Assembly (NCBI GenBank): GCA_024516035.1
Contig: CM044960.1
Coordinates: 16,029,880 to 16,093,879 of the forward strand
Length of the DNA stretch: 64,000 nt
Reading direction: 5' to 3'
Source of the DNA: Bactericera cockerelli
Taxonomy: Eukaryota > Arthropoda > Insecta > Hemiptera > Triozidae
Below the pieces are notes generated by a model. The model saw only the letters and a list, made by a program, of their open reading frames with translations. It ran no database searches and was not told the DNA's origin. Positions 1 through 54,800 of the stretch are shown here, piece after piece (the stretch's first letter is position 1; every line of letters begins with the position of its first letter). Position numbers and translations under genes: made by a program.

Positions 1-175
1 TAATGGTATGATATAATAACATCTACATCCAATTATATATTTATTTATTTGTGTAGATATTAAGGTTGTGATGGGGTTTTAAAACTTAGACAAAAAAGAG
101 TTATTTCTAAATGTTGTTGTGTGAGAAAACCTGTTTGATAGCCAACCTATTGCAGTCACCATTAAACTAGTGTCA

Positions 176-470
176 AGCAGTCACCATGCCCGAGTGGGTA
201 GCACTCTTCACTTGCAATTATGGTGACTGACCTTTGTTAGAATCCCAGCAGTCAGAATTTTTTGGCTCTTTACTTTGAATGTTACGTTGTCCTCTCATAT
301 CTCGTGAGGAAAAATGAGTAGCAGCTTTAATGTGAGCAGCGACCAGTGCCTCAATTATGGAAAAAAATAAGATATTACGATATTCAAGGAAAATAAAAAA
401 GACCTGTAATTCGCTACCCATTAAAATTGTGATAAAATAACACAAAGAAACACGTTTATTTATTATATTA
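176..470 (+). mobile_element. tRNA-derived SINE, family A
   Basis: Diverged tRNA-like head (GTCACCATGCCCGAGTGGGT), body CTCGTGAGGAAAAATGAGTA, tail ACACAAAGAAACACGTTTAT. Lies upstream of the first visible ALG8 exon. Confidence 0.7.
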
Positions 471-597
471 ATGTCTATTATAGGAATTGAGTCTTCAGAA
501 AATAGATATGTAATTTTTTTACATATCAGCAAGAGGTAGAAAAGTTTAGTATACTTTGTTTGAGCTTGATAGGACGTTTTTGTTCTTTTTGTTTCAG

Positions 598-737
598 CCC
601 TGTTGTTACAAATTATGGAAATGTCCAGGGAATCCCCTTCACTTTATTCGCTGTCTAGTTTTATGTGCTCTCACATCCTTTGTGTTTGGATGGCACGTAC
701 ACGAGAAAGCTATCCTACTTGTTATCATTCCTTTTAC
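598..737 (+). CDS. ALG8: ALG8 exon with the HVHEKAIL motif
   Basis: Phase-0 start after TTTCAG and end in phase 2 before GTAAGC. It encodes a Cys-rich hydrophobic segment followed by [11 protein letters not shown], the most conserved block of ALG6/ALG8 glucosyltransferases. Confidence 0.88.
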
Positions 738-1666
738 GTAAGCAAAAACATTTGTATATTCATTTACTTCTCATGAGAAAATAATACTTTCTTTTAGTTG
801 TACTGAGCTTTCTTTTAGTTTTTTATGCTTTCATTTTTCTATATCCTTTGGGGTTCGGTGAAAGAGAATCCACAGGCTTTAAGAGGGCCCCTTGGTTCGC
901 TACATATTCTACTGAGTTCAAAAGGTCCTAAAAATTCTATGCTACACACTAAAATTGTGTATGTAATAACACAAAGAAACACGTTTATTTATTTTATTTT
1001 TAAATAATAATTAACAAAACTTGCCTTGGCGCGCACTACCATGTGCCTTGATCTGTTAAAGTGTTATTTACTAATTTGACTAACCAATTTTAAGCTAGAT
1101 AATTACACTTAATATACATATGAAGCTGTTTGCCTGGTTTTTGCAACTGTTTTGAATTTATTTTAAAAACCAAATGTTAGCTATAACTGCAGAAAATCAT
1201 AATTTGTTTATACACATCACTTTTACTCCTCAGATTACTGGCAGTCATATGGGAACAGGAAGCACGTACCTACTTACTGGTTTCAACAGTAGGATTCTTC
1301 TCACTGTTTCCTCTACTCTTTCAACCATTTGAGTTGCCCACGAAAACTCTAATATTTCTTATCCAATGTGTTTACTCATTTGGGAACATTGCTCAGTTGT
1401 ATCAGCAGCAAGTAAGCACAAAACTCTATCAATTACCACTGCTCAACATTGTCGAGTCCCTGTATGTATATAATTTTGTGTTCATATACCTATTTGATAC
1501 AGTCCTTGTAAATTTGTTTGGACTGAAAGAAAAGTTTCCTTTTCTAAACTTGCTTGTTATTTCTTTGTACTGCTCCATTGGGGTTTTGTACTGTTATGGA
1601 AGATATTTTTACTATTTTATGAGACTTACGTCGCCATCTTATGCACAGAAGAGGAAAGTATACTAG
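598..1666 (+). CDS. ALG8: ALG8, probable dolichyl-P-Glc:Glc1Man9GlcNAc2-PP-dolichol alpha-1,3-glucosyltransferase, 3' part (two exons)
   Basis: ALG8 adds the second glucose to the lipid-linked N-glycan precursor in the ER membrane. Two exons are visible, 598-737 and 1234-1666, joined in phase 2, and the 5' part lies off the left edge. The first exon carries the ALG6/ALG8 signature [11 protein letters not shown]. The second encodes several hydrophobic membrane segments and ends in a basic tail (AQKRKVY) before TAG at 1664-1666, much like the lysine-rich end of animal ALG8. The segment FFSLFPLLF matches the conserved SLFPLLF region. The AG acceptors at 596-597 and 1232-1233 and the GTAAGC donor at 738 are canonical. 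It converges on COQ2 downstream. ALG6 is the alternative; the tail and the RCLVLCAL segment favour ALG8. Confidence 0.88.
935..1003 (+). mobile_element. Family A SINE, 3' fragment
   Basis: Only the tail is present: CTAAAATTGTG then AACACAAAGAAACACGTTTA, in the last visible ALG8 intron. Confidence 0.55.
1234..1666 (+). CDS. ALG8: ALG8 terminal coding exon
   Basis: Acceptor CTCAG, entering in phase 2 (AC|A = Thr), open to TAG at 1664. It encodes about 144 residues with three or more membrane-spanning stretches and a basic C-terminus. Confidence 0.87.
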
Positions 1667-1744
1667 CACAAAATTAAATACTGACAAAACTGAAAATATT
1701 TCAATTTTTTATCTCAGTGTGTGTTGCTAAAATGACATGTGTTT

Positions 1745-1750
1745 AATAAA
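1745..1750 (+). terminator. ALG8: Poly(A) signal AATAAA of ALG8
   Basis: AATAAA lies 79 bases after the ALG8 stop codon, a normal distance for a short insect 3' UTR. Confidence 0.5.
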
Positions 1751-2040
1751 CAGAAACGGCCAAGTAATGTTTTAATAATATACTGATAGCATGTTTCATG
1801 TAACATCATGTATGTATGTTCAATTCATTTTATGTATTTCCATTACAATTTGAAACAAAACATGACATGCTTTCTCCATTTCCTATTGTCAGAGCTATGT
1901 GGCCAGAGCACAGGGTTGGTTGTATTTGTGGGGCTTATTTTTCAGGAATTTTTTCACCACTTTTACAAATCGTAGCAAGGCATTTATTTGCTTCACCACA
2001 AAAAATTAATCCTTGCATACTTTGAGGAAGATATGAAAAT

Positions 2041-2184
2041 TTATCATATTTGTGATAATCAATTTCGTGATATCACAACTAGTCCAACTTGCTTTACTAA
2101 ATCTACGCTGAAAACGGGACTTGAACCACCGACCTCCAGGTTATAAGTTCGCCGCCTTATCGATCAAACTGATGAGGTCGGTGA
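2041..2184 (-). mobile_element. tRNA-derived SINE, family B
   Basis: Inverted: complement of GATCGATAAGGCGGCGAAC and of GGTTCAAGTCCCG, with the GTGATATCACGAAA hairpin near the 3' end. Confidence 0.75.
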
Positions 2185-2288
2185 TGAGGAAATAACATTA
2201 AAATTATTCCAAGTTTTTACTTTGGTATTCTTCTTCTTTCACTCTACTTTTTTCCAAACCTACTTGGGGTCAGTGTCAATTTGATTAA

Positions 2289-2430
2289 GGATGAAATTAA
2301 TAGACGTTTTTGTAATACCCCTGTGGGGCTAAGTCTCAGATTGTGTAGTGTCTTAGATGGGGAAAACATGACTTAAGTGCTAAGCATAAGCAATGACTGA
2401 AGTTATCGATTTTGTATATTAATTTCGCCC
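2289..2430. mobile_element. PIF/Harbinger-like MITE
   Basis: Ends GGATGAAATTAATAGAC and GTATATTAATTTCGCCC, flanked by TAA on both sides. Shares the interior GGGGAAAAC...AACTTAAG region with the other copies. Confidence 0.75.
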
Positions 2431-3497
2431 TAAGTCTTTTTCTCCACTTGTTTCTGTCTATGGTAGGGCGTCCTCCTTGTTCCAACCTTTCTCTCTCAAA
2501 CTTTCCTATACTTTATCTCTCTACTCAAGCTTGGGTCTCCCTCTATTTTGGCATATTTTGATATTACAGAATACAATTTTGATCAGATAAGAATAAGTAC
2601 ATAAGATAAAAGTACAAATATAGAGTTGTAGTACCTATACCTACCTACTATATTAAGTTTAATTAATAATAAATGTAAAAACAATACTTTCTATACCTTA
2701 TAGGTAATAGAAAATAAATAAACAAATATCAAATCAATGATGATTTTCGACTAGATTATTTTTATTTTTCATAAAAACCCAACAAATTAAACAAGAAAAG
2801 TGATTCACAAAAATCGAGATAATCTATTATAAAAGATTACATTAATACCCCAATTTGGGATATGTATTTTCAATCGAACAAACAAGTATTGTACTGGTAA
2901 CTCGTAACTCCATAATATAAATAGTGTAGAAAAGAAAAAGAATAATATGGAGGAGAAGAAGAGTAAGGTCAAAAAAAAAAAAACAAGTGAATAAAAACGA
3001 AGTCGCTTATTGATTTAACGAAGATTTACAATCAGAAGCAGAGAGCTCAAATAATTTAAAGTGTTTGTTTTTCACTGGGGGGACCCATTATTTTCTGAGC
3101 AAACAACCTAGAGACTCAAATTAACCTCAGCAAGCCGTGTGGAGCCAGGAATAGCCAGCAGAACGTGGAATGGTAAAAGGACATAAGTACGAGAATTTTT
3201 TTTATCATGGTTGTAGATTTAAGGAGAGCCACACAGACAGAGATGTGGCAATCTCCAATGGTCAGAAAATGATGATTGATATTACTTAAGTCATCTAATA
3301 CAAGAAAAAACATTATATCTCTGTACGAGGCCAACATCCATGGTAAATTTCTGTACATAAATGAAAAAACTTGGGTTCTATTTAGGCAGAAATACCTTAT
3401 TTAGACTTATAAGATAAGACCTAAAAATGTTTTTGCTAAATATACATACATATCACCAGTGTCAATGATTTTTATAATTTTTTTTCTGATCTCTTTA

Positions 3498-3667
3498 TCA
3501 ACTGGGTTGTTTTTGATTGATAAACTCAGCGGCTGTTGACTCTACATTAATAGTTTTTTGTTTGTTTTTCTTGCTTTTAAGAAGATTTCCGAAAAGTATG
3601 CCGGACATTAGAATGAGACCAATATATTTGTTTGAAACAAATGTCTTGCCACATTCTTCTCTGTTGT
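3498..3667 (-). CDS. COQ2: COQ2 exon 5 (C-terminus)
   Basis: Acceptor TTTCAG; completes GAC (Asp) with exon 4, encodes a last hydrophobic segment ([16 protein letters not shown]) and a Lys-rich tail, then TGA at 3498-3500. Confidence 0.88.
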
Positions 3668-6340
3668 CTGAAATCATAAAAATCCCAAACGTTGAAATTG
3701 TAGCTATGAAAATATAAAGAAAGAATTATTGAAAAGTCTATTTTATTGGTCCCTTGTCAACGTTCACTTAAAAAAAAATTAATACTTACCCATGAACATA
3801 GGATATTATACTTTGACAAGAAAACATTATATTACTGTCTTATTTGATTCAAGTATTTATTTTGAATAGTTGATTATAGTTTTTAACATCACAAAAGTGT
3901 TAAAACTTACCAATGTCTAATTTGTATATTTGAGATGCCAAATGTGAACCAATGAGAGAGAGGGATAAGAAGTAAGGCCATGTTTGGCCACTCATTATTC
4001 CACACGAGACTAGACTGCTCATCATAACGATGCTGAATCCAGACAAATATGATTTCGTTTTGTCACCAAACAGGATAGCAGTTGATTTTAAACCCAAAGC
4101 TGCATCTTCTTGCCGATCCTATAAAAAAAAAAAAAAAACCAAGTTCAAATGTGAATTACCCTGAAAAATATAAAATAGTACAAAATAATGTATTAATATA
4201 TTGATTTTCTTGAAAGATTGATAGGTAAAATTAATAATTTGATCTGTATTAATGTACTAAAAATTCTATAAAAATAGTTTAGTTTCTTTAATTAGAAGTC
4301 TTAATCCTCAAAGCTTGCCTTGGAATTCCAATTTTTATGCTTAAATTTTCTCATGATGAATTAATAAATATTTAATTGGAATAAAGGTTTATTTATCTAT
4401 TAAACTTTATACAAGTTTTTTAAAAAAGAAAATACAACATGTAGATGAAAAACTTAATCTAATTAATACTCTTTCCCTTGAAATCCTTCTTTATTCCAAT
4501 TCAGCATGGTGCTGAGGTTTATTGAAAATTCTTGTGTTTTCTTCTTGCTCAAATGCAATGGTAAACATACATAGATTCCAAATAAAAAACCAAACAAAAA
4601 CAAAAAAACTTACCTGGTGGGCATAAATAGTGTCATACACAATGGTCCAGCAAATGCCAGAGAGATACAATGGTAAGCATAGACTCCAATCAACATAGCC
4701 ATGCACAGCTGAATACCCCATAAGAGCACCATAGTTGAAAGTCATGCCAAGGGTAAGCTGGGCCCAATGAGTAAGACGTTTCATAAGGGGATATAGAGTA
4801 ACAAAAAGAAGAGAGGTGGAGCCTAGAATAATTGTATAGAGGTTTAGTTGTACTAAAATAAGAAGACCAGCACCTAGCTGACCAGCCAGGAATATAACAG
4901 CTTCTGTGGTGGATATTGATCCATTGACCAAGGGTCTATCTTTGGTTCGGGACACCTGAAAATAGAAAAAAAAAAACAAAATAACACAATATCATTAACA
5001 ATAAAATGTCACCAATCCATGTTTCAGCTCATCATAAAAACTCTGATTAATATTGTTGAAATTACTTATTTACCTTACTATCAATGTCTTTGTCCCAGAG
5101 ATCATTGATTGTGCAGCCAGCCCCTCTCATAATGATAGCACCCAGGCCAAACAGTGCAAGGGTATGTAAATCTGGTAGACATCCTGGTGCTGCTGCTAAG
5201 GATATACTCCAACCACATGGCCAGAATAACAACCAAGATCCTATAGAAAAAAATGATTAAATTAGAAGTTAGCTTTTTTTAAATATTCATTATTGTATGT
5301 GGCTATTAAAGGTTGGGAGACCAACTTTTGTCTGCCTGTAGTCTATTTTGCACCCTGTGTAGTGGGTGTGTTTAATTTTTATAACAAGAGCACAAATCCC
5401 AAAATTTGATTGAGATATCACTGTGATAACAATTTCTTTGCTGTGGTTTTTTTTAAAGGTGCAACATATTATTTAGATACATAGTCAATTTTTCTTCTTC
5501 ATAGGTAGACAGGTTATTTGAGACTCCTTGTAGAACTCATTGGTACAACATTATAATTTATCATGAAGTAGTCACCATGGTTGAGTAGTAAAGCACACCC
5601 AGAATTTGAATCCCAGCAAAGATGGAATTTTTTGACTCAGTACTTTAGATGTTACAGGATTCACCCATACCTCATATTATGTAGCTGATTTCTGGTGAGC
5701 AGTTGACCAATGGCAGAATCATGGGAAAAATAAGATCATGATAAGCTACATCACCCACTAAAATTGTGATAAATTAACACAAAGAAACACATTTATTTAC
5801 TATAAGTACCTATTTAACATGAAACTTTTGTGATATAAAGTTGTTTTAGAGAACATTAGAATGTTTTCTGTGTGTTGGATCCTTATGATAGTACCTAATA
5901 CATACCTTATTTACTCAAATATTGAAACAAAAAAATAATTTTATAACTATGTTAACCACATGAAACTAACTTTATATTTATTTAAAGTATCAATTAAAAT
6001 ATGAAGTAGGTATATTGACTATGATCAGAAATAAAGAAAGAGAATTAATGGGTGCTGTCCCATTAAAGCAATGTGGGCTATTGCCCTAAAACTTAACGGT
6101 ACCTATTGGCTTGTCCAGTCTCATCAATTTTAAATAAGGAACTATGGATTTTGTTTGATTATCATCTTGCTTCTGGTTCCTCTTTTGGTCAACTTGTTGA
6201 AAACATCTGACAGATGATTTTGATACTTTTTTGAAGATATTATTTTGATTGAAAAGTGGTTGATGAAGTGAACACCAATGTAAATTTATCTTGCTTGAAG
6301 AGCGGTGGATGTAGGCCACATTTCTTATCACAGAAAACAT
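3498..6340 (-). CDS. COQ2: COQ2, 4-hydroxybenzoate polyprenyltransferase, mitochondrial (complete, 5 exons)
   Basis: COQ2 attaches the polyprenyl tail to 4-hydroxybenzoate in the inner mitochondrial membrane, a committed step of ubiquinone synthesis. Exons on the minus strand are 6103-6340, 5074-5240, 4614-4955, 3911-4118 and 3498-3667. All junctions are GT-AG and in frame, and the 1125 nt encode about 374 residues, the usual length. Exon 1 gives a basic N-terminus rich in Ser/Arg that is likely a mitochondrial presequence, then [10 protein letters not shown]. Exon 2 carries the UbiA-family prenyl-diphosphate-binding motif NDLWDKDID. Exon 3 contains [14 protein letters not shown] and YDTIYAHQ, and exon 4 contains [14 protein letters not shown]; both blocks are typical of COQ2. 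The ATG at 6338-6340 is chosen because it opens the presequence. It is divergent from GFPT1 across about 630 bp. Confidence 0.95.
3911..4118 (-). CDS. COQ2: COQ2 exon 4 (second Asp-rich motif)
   Basis: Begins [15 protein letters not shown], the second acidic loop of COQ2, continuing YAHQ from exon 3. Donor GTAAGT; the exon ends one base into a codon. Confidence 0.94.
4614..4955 (-). CDS. COQ2: COQ2 exon 3
   Basis: 114 codons, phase 0 on both sides, acceptor TTTCAG, donor GTAAGT. Several membrane helices, plus conserved [20 protein letters not shown] and [11 protein letters not shown]. Confidence 0.95.
5074..5240 (-). CDS. COQ2: COQ2 exon 2 (NDLWDKDID Mg-diphosphate site)
   Basis: Acceptor CTATAG, 167 nt, donor GTAAAT. 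The Asp-rich motif that binds the prenyl diphosphate through magnesium is complete. Confidence 0.95.
5567..5805 (+). mobile_element. Family A SINE in COQ2 intron 1
   Basis: GTCACCATGGTTGAGTAGTA head, AGCAGTTGACCAATGGCAGA body, ACACAAAGAAACACATTTAT tail; diverged. Confidence 0.65.
6103..6340 (-). CDS. COQ2: COQ2 exon 1 (presequence and first conserved block)
   Basis: Starts [17 protein letters not shown] and ends at [10 protein letters not shown], one base into the next codon, before donor GTACCG. Confidence 0.92.
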
Positions 6341-6969
6341 GACTCAGTATCTCAAAGTTTACATAAATTAATTATGAGTTCGACATTTTTAGATTAGGAA
6401 AACCAGTCAGTGTAATAAATTTTATAAATTGGACTGGATCAGTATCTACATACTTCAAGGTTGCACAAGTTAGCTTAACCCTACAGGTAGGACTTGAGGA
6501 ATTTATTACAAACGGAGAGTTTCAACAAACAAACAAGTACATGACTTCAATTTAATACGAATGCACCTTATCAATTCATTTGATCTCTGAGAACGAGGAA
6601 AGCACACACAAAAATATTTTTTTAGAGACTGATTCCATTATCAGAATCAGACAACACTTATCTTGAAAAATGTTTGAATATTCAAATTAACGCGGTAATA
6701 TTTATTTTGGCTTACACAGAGGTATTTTAGACGCCACAGAGATAAATGTTCTTATCAATGGCGGTTAAAATTTGAAATTTCATAAAAATTGACATCTCCC
6801 ACTTCTTTGAATAATTCTGAATGGGTTTTTTTTTCAAATCAAAATGTGAACGTTACACGTATATTAGGTTGAGTTCTCTCACATTTTGCTTCTTTTTTAA
6901 TCCTGTGCTCGATTAGTTCGGTTGTGTGAAGTTCAGTGTACGTGGAATTAAATAATAAAAGCAGTAAAA
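6341..6969. promoter_or_regulatory. Divergent COQ2/GFPT1 promoter interval
   Basis: The start codons of COQ2 (minus) and GFPT1 (plus) are 629 bp apart, head to head, with no repeat recognised between them. An arthropod initiator-like TCAGT lies at 6933-6937, about 33 bases before the GFPT1 ATG. No TATA box is placed convincingly. A shared bidirectional promoter is inferred from layout only. Confidence 0.5.
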
Positions 6970-49941
<42,972 letters not shown>

Positions 49942-51707
49942 GCTGGGGCGTGTGACGCTGAAGTGAGCTCAAGAGTGATAGTTGAGCAAGCTTCGTGTGA
50001 CGATTCGGTGAGATCCAGTGTGTTGAGAGTTGAGTGAGCTCACTTGGCCTCAACACCTTTACAGTTCTCACTCATTCAGAATCATTCCAATTGATACTAG
50101 AGTTACCAGAAAACTTCATGTGACGTTACAATATAGCCAAATTGACCATACTTGATGAATTCTAGGCTAGAATTTTGATGAACAATTGAGCATGCCTTGA
50201 GTATCTAGAATTAGTGTACGCTCAAATTTGAAAGTTGAAACAACGATTGGCTGCTAATTAAATGTCATTCAATCATGACTTTAATTTTCTTTATTTATGA
50301 ACGCTGTACCTGGACAATTGGACACTCTCCAAGGAACTTTCATTAATGTCATCATAAAGGACAACTCATAAGATTGACATAAATTAACAAGAAAGATTCA
50401 CTTTGAAATTTCACAAAGAGTTATTTATGTTGGTCGTGTAAAAAACGCTTAGAAACTTAAATAATTGAGTCAGATATTGTTTTATAGTGGAGAGGTTTTT
50501 CCTTCGGTTTCAAATTCCACATGAGTGAATGATTGGAATCTTGTTAGTATCACAATATTTTAAAGCTTTAATTTAGATTTTCAACTGGATTGACCGTTTT
50601 CTTCAATCAGTGTTTTTCATGTATGTAACCTTTTATTATATTGATGTTTTTAAAAAAATATCGGTTCACAAGAACATTCAGTGCTATGTCATTTGTCTTT
50701 CTTATAAGCACATTGGGTCGCATTTATAAACCCAATTTAATACTGCCTTACTTTTATATCTTGATCATCAAATTCCATTGTGCAATATTGCGTCGTCAGG
50801 CAAATTCAGTGTCATATGTATTTATATTCCGCTTTAATAGTTTTATGTTCTCAACTTTGTCTTCTTCATTCTGTCCAAATTGATTTATTTTATTTTTACC
50901 ATATCCCTCGTGTTTTGTACTTAATACTAGCTCGTGTCCCGTTAGTACTTAATATGTTCGCTAGTTGTATGTCCTGTGCATCCTTTCTTTTTGTACCGAT
51001 TTCGGCGAGAAAAAAAATCATTTGTCTTTTTATTTCTTCTAAATAATGAAATTATTTTTTAAGAGATTTTATATAAAAAAATAACAATTTTTTAAAATAT
51101 ATTTTACTATACTACCCATTGGAGAGTTTTTATTTTGATTCAGTTCTTACACTGAGAAATTGTATTTTTTTACTACTGTTTCATGATACGGAAGAATTCT
51201 ACTGAGAGGCGCTTGGAAAGTATCGCTTGAAATATAAATAAAAACAGATTAATTATTATCAGAGAAAAGGAAATATATTTCAGAGATAGAAAATAATAAA
51301 CATATTTAAAAACAATGCACATTACAAATACAAAGGAAGTATATGAATCAATATCTACCTAATACGAGAATCTGAAAATTTTGGCCCTGATAACTGTCAA
51401 TTGATTAAAAAATATACACTGTATAATTTTCATGATTAATAAATTAATATAGGAAACGTTGGAAAAAAAATAAATAAAGTATGGCAATGTCTTTTTACGC
51501 CTCTTACCTACTCTAGGTAATCTACAAATTTAGTTACATGAATTTTAGTCAGTTTGGACCATATTATTATTACTTAGTGTGTTCACAATTACATAGCCAT
51601 AGAACATCGATTAAAAATACTCTATAAAGTTATAATACATACATAGTTACATACATATTAATAATAGACTTGTCTATTTTGTATGATTTTTTTTACTAGG
51701 CTCTTCT
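49942..51707 (+). other. GFPT1 3' UTR and gap to INSC
   Basis: AT-rich, no coding signal. Probably the GFPT1 3' UTR; an AATAAA at 51237-51242 is the best poly(A) signal seen. GFPT1 and INSC converge here. No repeat recognised. Confidence 0.45.
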
Positions 51708-51839
51708 TTACACGTAGCTCTCTTGTTTAGAAGAGTAGAGCATGAAGGAGTCCAGGAGATTGGGTTCTACCAGCTCAATAGCGTTCAATTCTTCCACAAT
51801 GTCTGTGCCACAATTCGTGGTAATTTTCCTCAGGGCAGC
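51708..51839 (-). CDS. INSC: INSC terminal coding exon
   Basis: Acceptor TTTCAG. AALRKITTNCGTDIVEELNA, then LVEPNLLDSFMLYSSKQESY and a final Val; TAA at 51708-51710. Confidence 0.92.
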   Translation of the reverse strand, partial: AALRKITTNCGTDIVEELNAIELVEPNLLDSFMLYSSKQESYV

Positions 51840-54800
51840 CTGAAATGGAAAGAATCAATCAATCAATCAGATTTTACTTTTGTGTTCGTTTTTGTAAAAA
51901 AAAAAATATTTTTGTCCTTGTTATATCATTAAGGGCGAAATTAATAGACATTTTTGTAACCCCTCTGTGGCGCCAAGTCTAGGATTGCGTACTGTGTGTT
52001 AGATGGGGAAAACAAAAATCCAAGCAATGACTTAACTAATCGATTTTGTCTATTAATTTCGCCCTTGGTCTATAAGTTATTTTGTGTTGTGAATCGAGAA
52101 ATCGACGACAAAGTGGAAAGTAAGTTTTACTTTGCTTTGATTATTATTATTAATAATAATATACCGACCTCAGTAGCTTGATCGATAAGGCGGTGGACTA
52201 GTAATCTGAAGGAGGTTCGGGTCACAAGTTAAACAATTTTTTTGGCTAAGCGAGTTCAAGTAGTTGTGGTATTACGATTGTAATCAACACAAATATAATA
52301 ACTATTCAACCTATTTCCCCTCTCTTCCACTCACAGAGCGCTACACCCGTCAGTATTACAAATATGATTGTGGTTAACAACACAAATATGATAACTTTTT
52401 TAAAAACTTTTATTAAGTATTAATTTGGTGGACTCACCAGACAAGCGACCAGCACGCCATCACTGTGGTTCCTCTCCCTCTCCTCCTTGCACAGCCTCAC
52501 CAGGCGACTCACCCCCTGTAGATCCACCACTTGCCGGGCTATCTCCACGTCACTGCACAGTCTGCAACAGAGGCAACACAGTCATAGTTAAACAAAATTT
52601 CTGAGACAATAATAATAATAATATCGCCTTATTTATACTGCCCGATCAAGATTATTAAAGTCCCATTATTCCAGCAGTAAGCCCAAGACATATTATTATG
52701 TGGTAAAAATCCCAAATGGGAGGATAACTTGTTATGTCACGGCTGGGTTTCGAACCCACGACCTATGGAATCTCTGGATTCACAGAGTGCCGCCTTTACC
52801 ACTGAGCTACCGGGACAATACGCAAAATCTACAGTTAGCTCCACAGAGGTATTTAAAAAAACGTCTATTAATTCCGTCCTAAAAATGACAGTTCTTAGAA
52901 ATATTTCTGGTATTTCTGCTATCCCTATCAGTCTGAGTTGTTCGCTTACGTAACTTGTGAAATTCTTTGCGTTTTCCGTTAAAAGATTAAAAATCGCCTT
53001 AAAAATACGTAAAGAATTTAAGTGTTGCTAGTAGAATGTAAAGGGGATCTTAACTGAAGCTCATTTCTTTATTCTAGTAATATATGATATTACCTAGTAA
53101 TTTACTATCAAGCATGTTGATATTTTAAAGGAAAAAGGCAATTGAGTTTTCGAAATAATACTAATAAAAAAGTAATATATGATATGCATTTGTCCTGAAG
53201 TGGACAAGAGTCTGGACCCCAAAGCTCACCTCGACAGTGCGATGGCTGACTTATGCTGCAGTCTCTCCGCCGCCATTATCTCAGGGGCCCTCTGCAGGGG
53301 GGAGGCTCGGGTCTGCAGGAAACACAACAGCGCCACCACGGCGCGGGCTTGCGCCAAACTGGGCCTGGCCTCGGGCAGAGCCGCCATGTTGGCGATCAGA
53401 GTGGCGGTCTGTTCCTGCAGGAATACGCTCGCCCTGGTGGCGAGCTTGCGAACTGCCGTCAGTAGAATTCCTGTGGAGTAAGAATACCACAGTATAGTGA
53501 TGAATATGTAGGACATGTTGGTAATATAGTCAAATGGATTTTTACTAAATTGTTTGAGACCAAGTAGGCGGCCACAACTAGGAATCTGGGTCTATACCCT
53601 AGACCCTAGACCCTCGAAGGGTTAGAGTAATGCCGAATTATAAAACAGGATTAGATTTAATCTAAGTGGACACTATCCCTTTGAGATTGCCACAGGCAAT
53701 AACCCCGCCCTTTAGGTAGGACATTAACTTATTACAGTTCTAGACGTTGTCGTGGTTAGACGTGCTCTCCTTGCACCATGTACATAGTGTAATATTATAA
53801 CTACAGGACATAACTTAATCAAAGTGTAACTTATATCATAAAATAGTACATAAAATTATTAATTTTTTGACATTTTTAAAAATATTCCTCAAAAAACTTA
53901 AAACCCCAAAACCAAATATTTTGGATTTAAAATTTCGTAATTCATTTTCAATTTTTTTTTCTGCAAGACAATTATTAGACTTTATCCTTGTTTATACTTG
54001 CATGTGTTAATGTTTATATTACTTGTGACAGTGATAGTGACGTGAGTTTATCAAAACAAACTCCAACAAAAATTCTTCATCAAATTTGCAAGGACGTAAG
54101 TACTTTGACATCTAAATGATTCAGTACTAGAATTATAATAGTCAGCAAAATTTAATCTTTACCTATCACAACTTATGCTCACATATTGACCTTCACTCAT
54201 TCTGTGGTATAAGAAATGGAGAAAACTAGCACGCCGAATAAGAATAACAGTCTTTACGAAGGCGAACTGCTGACACATCAGAATTACACTTATGCTTACT
54301 CTGAGCCGCTACTTAGCGGAAACATAATTTTTAAATGCACAGCAGGGAGATGTGATGGCACGATCATAGTGAAAAAATCCAAAAGTAAAAACTTTAAGTT
54401 TCTAGCTTTTCAACAAGAGCATTCAAATAGAAGATGTCTAAATTCAGAGAAAGATAATGAACTTCTCTACAAAACAGCAGTTGAGAATAAAGACGATACT
54501 GAACTTAACAATACATCAAGGGAAATTGAAGCCATCACACATCATAGAAATTTGTTGCTTGAGAACGTAACAAAACAAAAAACAGAAATCGATCTCTTAA
54601 AGCAAATAAACAAAGAAAAAGACACACTTATTGAAAATTTAAAAACATCATTAGAAACCACTGAAGCCGGGTGGAATGTAGACAAAAAGGAACTAGAAAA
54701 ACTTAGAAATAAAATAAGAATGCATGAAAATACATCACTGCTTCCAAAAAGCGCTAATAAAAAAGTGTCTTTTGTCACAGAAAAAAGAGACCACACTGAA

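Larger units (their letters stand above)
1667..3497. other. ALG8-COQ2 intergenic region with 3' UTRs and two repeats
   Basis: Tail-to-tail intergenic DNA. It contains the ALG8 3' UTR, an inverted family-B SINE (2041-2184) and a Harbinger-like MITE (2289-2430). The remainder is AT-rich with no credible coding signal. Confidence 0.6.

Noticed and set aside
53237..53497. Plus-strand ORFs opposite the INSC exon
   Set aside because: Shadow frames of the GC-rich INSC exon on the other strand.
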